Positions 58,567 to 64,000 of a stretch of DNA of 64,000 bases are shown here, piece after piece (positions within the stretch are counted from its first letter, which is position 1; each line of letters starts with the position of its first letter). The position numbers were made by a program, and so were the translations under genes. A model generated the notes under the pieces. That model made no database searches. It was not told the origin of the DNA and was given only the letters and a program-made list of their open reading frames with translations. This DNA comes from Halomonas sp. BDJS001 (lineage in GTDB: Bacteria > Pseudomonadota > Gammaproteobacteria > Pseudomonadales > Halomonadaceae): NCBI RefSeq assembly GCF_026104355.1, contig NZ_CP110535.1, positions 3,658,001 through 3,722,000 of the forward strand, given 5' to 3'.

Positions 58567-58806
58567 ATGACAACCAACCATTTCAGCCCTGAATGCCCAG
58601 AGTGCGGTAGCCGCTTAAAACGCTTGCCCGCCACGCGGCGTGGTAAAGCCCATGTGTTCTGCATGGATTGCGGGCATGATTTTGGGCGCTTCGAATACCT
58701 CGTCGAGCGCTACCGGTTAGAACTTGAAACGCTGGAGGCCAAACTAGGATTGCCGCCCGAAGGAGCTGATAAAATACCGGCTAGCGCTCCCCAGCGGCAC
58801 TCTTAA
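58567..58806 (+). CDS. Small zinc-ribbon protein of unknown function
   Basis: Protein of 79 residues with two CxxC pairs (CPECG at about 10-14, CMDCGHDFG at about 37-45) forming a likely zinc ribbon, then a short helix (EYLVERYRLELETLEAKLGL). I do not recognise the family. AGTGAGGTGAGCC precedes the ATG. Divergent from radD. Confidence 0.75.
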   Translation: MTTNHFSPECPECGSRLKRLPATRRGKAHVFCMDCGHDFGRFEYLVERYRLELETLEAKLGLPPEGADKIPASAPQRHS

Positions 58807-58832
58807 TAACGGTTGTCACGAATCGCGTAACT

Positions 58833-58861
58833 GTTAACGGCGGAAAAAATCCGCCGTTAAC
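58833..58861. terminator. Hairpin between the zinc-ribbon gene and purL
   Basis: GTTAACGGCGGA pairs with its complement over A5. Serves the convergent end of purL and the small gene; no strong T run outside the stem. Confidence 0.6.
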
Positions 58862-58903
58862 ATGGACGCGATGCCTAGCGCATTCTTTGGAGCATGGCTG
58901 GAG

Positions 58904-61900
58904 TTAGCTGAGCCAAACCCGAGCGTTGCGGAATAGCCGCAGCCAGGCGCCATCTTCAGTCCACTCTGCCGGGCGCCAGGAATTGGTGACCGCCCGAGCA
59001 ACGCGCTCGGGGTGGGGCATCATAATGGTCACCCGGCCATCCGGCGTGGTCAGACCGGTTATGCCTGCCGGTGAGCCGTTCGGGTTTGCCGGGTAGCGCG
59101 TGGTCGCCTGGCCGTAGTTATCGATATAGCGCAGAGCAATTTGGTTGCTCGACTGCATGCTGCGCAGATGAGCGCTATCGCGGAACGCCGCCTGCCCTTC
59201 GCCATGAGCCACGGCGATGGGCAACTGAGAGCCTTCCATACCGGCGAGCAGAATCGAGGGACTCTTTTCAACCCGCACCATCGAAACCCGCGCCTCAAAC
59301 TGCTCGGATTCATTGCGCACAAAGGTCGGCCAGTTTTCAGCGCCGGGAATCAGCGATTTCAACTGCGACAGCATCTGGCAGCCGTTACATACTCCCAGCG
59401 AGAAGCTGTCCTCACGGGCGAAGAAGGCCGCAAATTGCGCCCGTGCACGCTCGTTAAACAGCACCGACTTGGCCCAGCCACCGCCAGCACCCAGCACGTC
59501 GCCATAGGAGAAGCCGCCACAGGCCACCAGGCCTTTAAACGCTTCCAGCGAAACGCGCCCCTCCAGGATGTCGCTCATATGCACATCCACGGCGTCAAAC
59601 CCAGCTTTATCAAAGGCCCAGGCCATTTCCACCTGGCCATTGACGCCCTGCTCACGAAGCACGGCCATGGCGGGCCTGGTGGTATTAATAAACGGCGCAC
59701 TGATATCGTCATTAATATCAAAGGTGGGCGTTGCGGAGAGCCCTGGGTCGCGGCTATCGAGCAGATTGTCGTATTCGTTCTTGGCGCATTCGGGGTTGTC
59801 GCGCAGCGCCTGCATCCGGTAACTGGTTTCTGTCCAGGTACGCTGGGTAAGCTGGCGAGTGGTTTCCAACAAAGGCTCTTCAAACAGTGTAACGCGCACC
59901 TGGTCATCGTAACGCGGGCGAGCGATAACGCCGCAGGTTTCGATACCCGCCACGGCAAACTGCGCCAACACTTCTTCAGTGTGTTCCCGATTGACCTGAA
60001 TCACCGCACCCAGCTCTTCAGAGAATAGCGCGTTCAACGCCTCCACTGGCTCGTCGATCATCCAGTCGAGCTTGATCTCAAGCCCGGCGTGGGCGGCAAA
60101 GGCCATTTCCAGCAGCGTGACCAGCAGGCCGCCATCGCTACGATCGTGATAGGCCAGCAGCTTGCCGTCACGGTTCAGACCCTGAATGACTTCGAAGAAC
60201 GCTTTGATATCTTCCGGGTCATCCACATCGGGGCAGTCGTTGCCCACTTGACCGTACACCTGTGCCAAGGCGGAGCCGCCCAAGCGATTCTGACCATTGC
60301 CCAGGTCGATCAAAATCAGATCCGACTCATCCTGATCCAGATTGATCTGTGGCGTTAGCGTCGCCAATGCATCCGTCACCGGGGCAAAGCCGGTGACTAC
60401 CAGCGAGAGCGGTGAGGTGACGCTTTTGTCTTCATGTTCGCCCTCCTCTTTCTCATCGACCCAGGAGGTGCGCATCGACATGGAGTCTTTGCCCACTGGG
60501 ATGGCAATGCCTAGCGCCGGGCACATCTCCATACCCACCGCATACACAGCGTCATACAACGCCTGGTTTTCCCCAGGGTGGTCAGCCGCGCTCATCCAGT
60601 TAGCAGAGAGCTTGATATCGCTAAGCTTGGCAATCGGCGCTGCCGCTAGATTGGTAATCGCTTCGGCAACCGCCAAGCGGGCGCTGGCAGCAGGATTGAT
60701 TAGCGCCACCGGGGGGCGCTCCCCCATGGCCATGGCTTCACCCGTGTGGGTATCAAAGCTGGCCGTGGTCACCGCCACATCGGCCACCGGCACCTGCCAG
60801 GGGCCCACCATTTGATCGCGAGCCACCTGGCCGGTAATCGAGCGGTCACCAATGGTGATGAGGAAACTTTTTGAGGCCACGGTCGGCAAGCGCAGCACCC
60901 GATCCAGCGCTTCGCGCAAGTCGAGGTTATCGAGCATTACCCCGGAAAGCTCCGGGTCGTGACGCTCGAATTCGCGCTGCATTTTGGGCGCTTTGCCAAA
61001 CAGCACACTCATCGGTAGGTCAACCGGCTTACTATCAAAGTGGCCGTCGCGTACTTCAAGGTGGTGTGCTTCCAGCGCTTCACCGACCACCGCATAGGGG
61101 CAACGCTCGCGCTTGCAGAGGGCATCAAAGGTGTCTAAATCTTCAGGCGCAACAGCGAGCACGTAGCGCTCTTGCGCCTCGTTACACCAGATTTCCAGTG
61201 GGCTCATGCCCGGCTCGGCATTCGGCACCGCGCGCAGATCAAATAGGCCGCCGCGGTTGCCATCTTTAACCAGCTCCGGCAGCGCGTTGGAGAGCCCACC
61301 GGCGCCCACATCGTGGATAAAGCGGATCGGGTTGTGGTCGCCCAGCGCCCAGCAGCGGTCGATCACCTCTTGAGCACGGCGCTCAATTTCCGGGTTCTCA
61401 CGCTGTACCGAGGCAAAATCCAAATCGGCGCTGGAGGTGCCGGATGACATGCTGGAGGCTGCCCCGCCGCCCAGGCCAATCAACATCGCCGGGCCGCCCA
61501 TCACAATCAGCTTGCCGCCGACAGGGATATCGCCCTTCTGAACATGGTGGGCGCGAATATTGCCGTAACCGCCGGCAAGCATAATCGGCTTATGGAAGCC
61601 GCGACGCTCAATGCCGCCCTCGTTAAGCGACTCCTGCTCGTAGGTGCGGAAGTAGCCGGTTAAATTGGGGCGACCAAACTCATTATTGAACGCAGCGCCA
61701 CCGATGGGGCCATCGAGCATAATATTGAGTGCCGACTGCATGCGCTCGGGCTTGCCGTAATCAAACGCCTCCCAGGGCTGCACGAATTCAGGGATTCGTA
61801 GATTGGAAACGGTATAGCCTGAAAGGCCCGCTTTAGGCTTGCCGCCAATGCCGGTGGCACCTTCGTCACGGATTTCACCACCGGAGCCGGTCGCCGCACC

Positions 61901-62866
61901 TGGAAAAGGGGCGATCGCGGTGGGGTGGTTATGAGTCTCTACCTTCATCAGGATATGGATGGGCTCCTGATGAGCGGCGTAGAGCGCGCGCTCGTTGTCA
62001 GCGCCCGTCAGCGGCGTAGCAAAGAAACGCCCGGCCTGACTGCCCTTGATCACGGCGGCATTGTCGCTGTAAGCCGAGAGGACATTGTCAGGCGAGGATG
62101 CAAAGGTGTTTTTGATCATCTTAAACAGCGAGTGGCTCTGCGGCTCGCCATCGATCACCCAATCGGCGTTGAAGATTTTGTGACGGCAGTGCTCAGAGTT
62201 GGCCTGGGCAAACATCATCAGCTCAACGTCGCTGGGGTTACGCCCCAGCTCATTGAAAGCATCGACAAGGTAGTCGATTTCATCTTCGGCCAGCGCCAAC
62301 CCCAGCGCCTGATTGGCGGCTGCCAGCGCATCCCGGCCACCCTCAAGAATATCCACACTGCCCAGTGGCGCCGGGTCGTGTTGGGCAAACAGCTTGGCGG
62401 CGTCCGAAGCATCGGCCAGCACAGTTTCGGTCATACGGTCGTGCAGCAGAGCCGCCAGCGCGTTCAACCCCTCTTCATTCGGCATGGTGGTAAAGCCGAC
62501 CCGATAATCGATGCCGCGCTCAATGCGGCTAACTTGGCGCAAGCCACAGTTGTGGGCAATATCAGTGGCTTTTGACGACCAGGGCGATTGGGTGCCTAGG
62601 CGCGGCACCACCAAAAAACGCTGGGCACGCGCAGGAACCTCGTCGTTCGATTGGGAGCTATGGCTCGGCACGTAGTCCAATAGTTGCGCCAAACGTTCGC
62701 GGGCAGCGTCATCCAGCTCCTCGCGGTGGTCATGGGCGTGAACATCAATAAAATGAACATAGTGGGCAGACAGCGCCTCCACCTCGGGAACACGTTCACG
62801 CAGCACCGTTAACAGCCGAGCATGACGGAAGGCAGAAAGGGCGGGCGCGCCTCGCAGTTCGAGCAT
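58904..62866 (-). CDS. purL: FGAM synthase PurL
   Basis: Large single-chain phosphoribosylformylglycinamidine synthase of 1320 residues. N-terminal PurS-like part, two AIR-synthase-like halves ([26 protein letters not shown] in part; [11 protein letters not shown]), and C-terminal class I glutaminase with Cys in SLGVCNGCQ and His in HGEGQ. Divergent from mltF, as in many gammaproteobacteria. Confidence 0.97.
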   Translation of the reverse strand: MLELRGAPALSAFRHARLLTVLRERVPEVEALSAHYVHFIDVHAHDHREELDDAARERLAQLLDYVPSHSSQSNDEVPARAQRFLVVPRLGTQSPWSSKATDIAHNCGLRQVSRIERGIDYRVGFTTMPNEEGLNALAALLHDRMTETVLADASDAAKLFAQHDPAPLGSVDILEGGRDALAAANQALGLALAEDEIDYLVDAFNELGRNPSDVELMMFAQANSEHCRHKIFNADWVIDGEPQSHSLFKMIKNTFASSPDNVLSAYSDNAAVIKGSQAGRFFATPLTGADNERALYAAHQEPIHILMKVETHNHPTAIAPFPGAATGSGGEIRDEGATGIGGKPKAGLSGYTVSNLRIPEFVQPWEAFDYGKPERMQSALNIMLDGPIGGAAFNNEFGRPNLTGYFRTYEQESLNEGGIERRGFHKPIMLAGGYGNIRAHHVQKGDIPVGGKLIVMGGPAMLIGLGGGAASSMSSGTSSADLDFASVQRENPEIERRAQEVIDRCWALGDHNPIRFIHDVGAGGLSNALPELVKDGNRGGLFDLRAVPNAEPGMSPLEIWCNEAQERYVLAVAPEDLDTFDALCKRERCPYAVVGEALEAHHLEVRDGHFDSKPVDLPMSVLFGKAPKMQREFERHDPELSGVMLDNLDLREALDRVLRLPTVASKSFLITIGDRSITGQVARDQMVGPWQVPVADVAVTTASFDTHTGEAMAMGERPPVALINPAASARLAVAEAITNLAAAPIAKLSDIKLSANWMSAADHPGENQALYDAVYAVGMEMCPALGIAIPVGKDSMSMRTSWVDEKEEGEHEDKSVTSPLSLVVTGFAPVTDALATLTPQINLDQDESDLILIDLGNGQNRLGGSALAQVYGQVGNDCPDVDDPEDIKAFFEVIQGLNRDGKLLAYHDRSDGGLLVTLLEMAFAAHAGLEIKLDWMIDEPVEALNALFSEELGAVIQVNREHTEEVLAQFAVAGIETCGVIARPRYDDQVRVTLFEEPLLETTRQLTQRTWTETSYRMQALRDNPECAKNEYDNLLDSRDPGLSATPTFDINDDISAPFINTTRPAMAVLREQGVNGQVEMAWAFDKAGFDAVDVHMSDILEGRVSLEAFKGLVACGGFSYGDVLGAGGGWAKSVLFNERARAQFAAFFAREDSFSLGVCNGCQMLSQLKSLIPGAENWPTFVRNESEQFEARVSMVRVEKSPSILLAGMEGSQLPIAVAHGEGQAAFRDSAHLRSMQSSNQIALRYIDNYGQATTRYPANPNGSPAGITGLTTPDGRVTIMMPHPERVARAVTNSWRPAEWTEDGAWLRLFRNARVWLS

Positions 62867-63050
62867 ATCCTGAAGCCTCTAGAGCAGGGAAATTCGAGCA
62901 GGGAAATCACCGGGCCGCTATGCGGCCATGCTTTTATGGTGCCGAAAATTGCCTATGATACTGGAAACCACCCGCCACACGAAATCAACAAGGTGACAGC
63001 CTGCCCCTGGCTGGGTATCGTGGCAGCTTGTTTCATGCCGACAAGACGCC

Positions 63051-64000
63051 ATGCTGACGTTGATTTGCCGACACTTTGTAGCCCGAGCCAGCGCTTATTA
63101 TGCGCTGATAGCTATTACGCTTTTGACGCTGGTGCCGACGCTCTCCCTGATTCCTCCCGGCGAGCACCTGACGCAGATCACTGCAAAAGATTTTATTACC
63201 GTCCACACCCGTAACACACCCACTACTTATTACGAGGGTCGCCAAGGCCCTACCGGCTTTGAGTATGAGCTGATGCACCGTTTTGCCGATTACCTTGGGG
63301 TGAGTCTTAACCTTAACGCCCGCCACCACCCTGAAAGTGTGCTGCCGGCGGTACGTGAGAGCGGCGACCTGGGCGCGGCAGCACTACCGCTGCTACCTAA
63401 CCCTTCCGGCATTTACTACACCCGACCGATTATTCAAATGCAGCCACTGGTCGTCTACCGGCGCGGCCTTAATGGCATCAGTGAGCCGGGCGACCTGGTC
63501 GGCCTGGAGCTTGGTACGCTTAGCGAAGCGGGTACCAGCGAAGCGCTGCGCGACCTCCAGAACCGCTACCCCACCCTGAGCTGGAAAGAGTCTCACGAAC
63601 TGGAAGTCGCCGAACTACTGGCCCGGGTTGAGAATGGCACCTTGGACGCAGCGGTTATTTTTGAGCATCAATTCCGTTTAAACCGGCTGTTTTTTCCTAA
63701 CGTTGAACGCGGCTTTATCCTCGGCGACCCGCTCTCCATGGCGTGGGCGGTGCCCAGTGGTCGCGGCTTAGGGTTACTTGAGGCCGCTAATCGCTTCCTC
63801 CAAGACCTGCAGGAGAGCGGCACGCTGGATCGGCTGGTAAGTCGCTATTTTGGCCATGACGACTACTTAGAGTATGTCGGCACCCGCACCTTTCTTGATC
63901 ACCTGGACGCGCGCTTGCCCCGTTACAGAGACCTCTTTCAGCAGTCTGCTCGGGAAACGGGGTTTGATTGGAAGTTACTCGCGGCCGTGGGCTACCAGGA
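63051..64000 (+). CDS. mltF: Membrane-bound lytic transglycosylase MltF (3' end beyond window)
   Basis: Peptidoglycan lyase with a signal anchor (about 17-36), a periplasmic SBP_bac_3 regulatory domain (KDFITVHTRNTPTTYYEG onward, about 48-275), and the start of the GH23 domain (GFDWKLLAAVGYQ). The window ends right where the catalytic Glu is expected. No stop in 316 codons. Family and divergence from purL agree. Confidence 0.93.
   Translation, partial: MLTLICRHFVARASAYYALIAITLLTLVPTLSLIPPGEHLTQITAKDFITVHTRNTPTTYYEGRQGPTGFEYELMHRFADYLGVSLNLNARHHPESVLPAVRESGDLGAAALPLLPNPSGIYYTRPIIQMQPLVVYRRGLNGISEPGDLVGLELGTLSEAGTSEALRDLQNRYPTLSWKESHELEVAELLARVENGTLDAAVIFEHQFRLNRLFFPNVERGFILGDPLSMAWAVPSGRGLGLLEAANRFLQDLQESGTLDRLVSRYFGHDDYLEYVGTRTFLDHLDARLPRYRDLFQQSARETGFDWKLLAAVGYQ

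Noticed and set aside
59141..60028. Open frame of 295 codons on the plus strand
   Set aside because: Antisense to purL, no recognisable motif.

Overview
The window is a gene-dense stretch of a gammaproteobacterial chromosome. Gene orders (dapA-bamC-purC, ampD/nadC, bcp/perM/tusA/bepA, purL/mltF), an ANR-type regulator beside a cbb3 oxidase cluster, moderately high GC and protein character point to Halomonadaceae (Halomonas or a close relative). This placement is read from memory of gene order and not from a database. I see no prophage, insertion sequence, CRISPR array or rRNA operon.

Layout. 1-5.3 kb: glycolate oxidation locus, with a GlcC-like regulator (cut by the left edge) divergent from glcDEFG, and a GntR/FadR-type operator between them. 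5.3-6.1 kb: five tRNA genes (Asp and Val) on the minus strand behind a strong promoter. 7.0-18.2 kb: microaerobic respiration block ccoNOQP, ccoGHIS, a DsbD_2/SafE-type membrane protein, hemN and an Anr/Fnr regulator, with a class II FNR/ANR-like promoter before ccoN. 18.2-19.1 kb: ttcA.

19.2-32.1 kb is the most distinctive part: a carboxylate (probably acetate) sensing, uptake and activation locus. It holds a cyclic-nucleotide/CBS/DUF294 nucleotidyltransferase protein, a partner that looks like a DnaQ-fold exonuclease stripped of its catalytic acids, a DUF4212 + sodium symporter pair, an unknown membrane-anchored protein, a 1313-residue hybrid sensor kinase with its own transporter-like domain (CrbS/MxtR type), its LuxR-type response regulator, and acetyl-CoA synthetase. 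A structured leader-like element (22216-22353) precedes the symporter pair, a second nested dyad (32145-32197) precedes acs, and a 14-bp tandem repeat lies between acs and the response regulator.

32.3-64 kb is housekeeping: sprT-like, a UPF0149 gene, a cardiolipin synthase, rsmJ, tsaB, adk, pyruvate dehydrogenase aceE-aceF, ampD/nadC, trmO, purC-bamC-dapA, bcp, perM-tusA, bepA, nadA, two tRNA-Lys, rluB-scpB-scpA, radD, purL and the start of mltF. Four genes here (the UPF0149 gene, tsaB, rluB twice, scpA) are broken by what read as single-base losses, mostly at homopolymers. As tsaB is normally essential, base-call errors are the simplest explanation, though a T5-stop slippery site and a G10 tract deserve checking as real biology.
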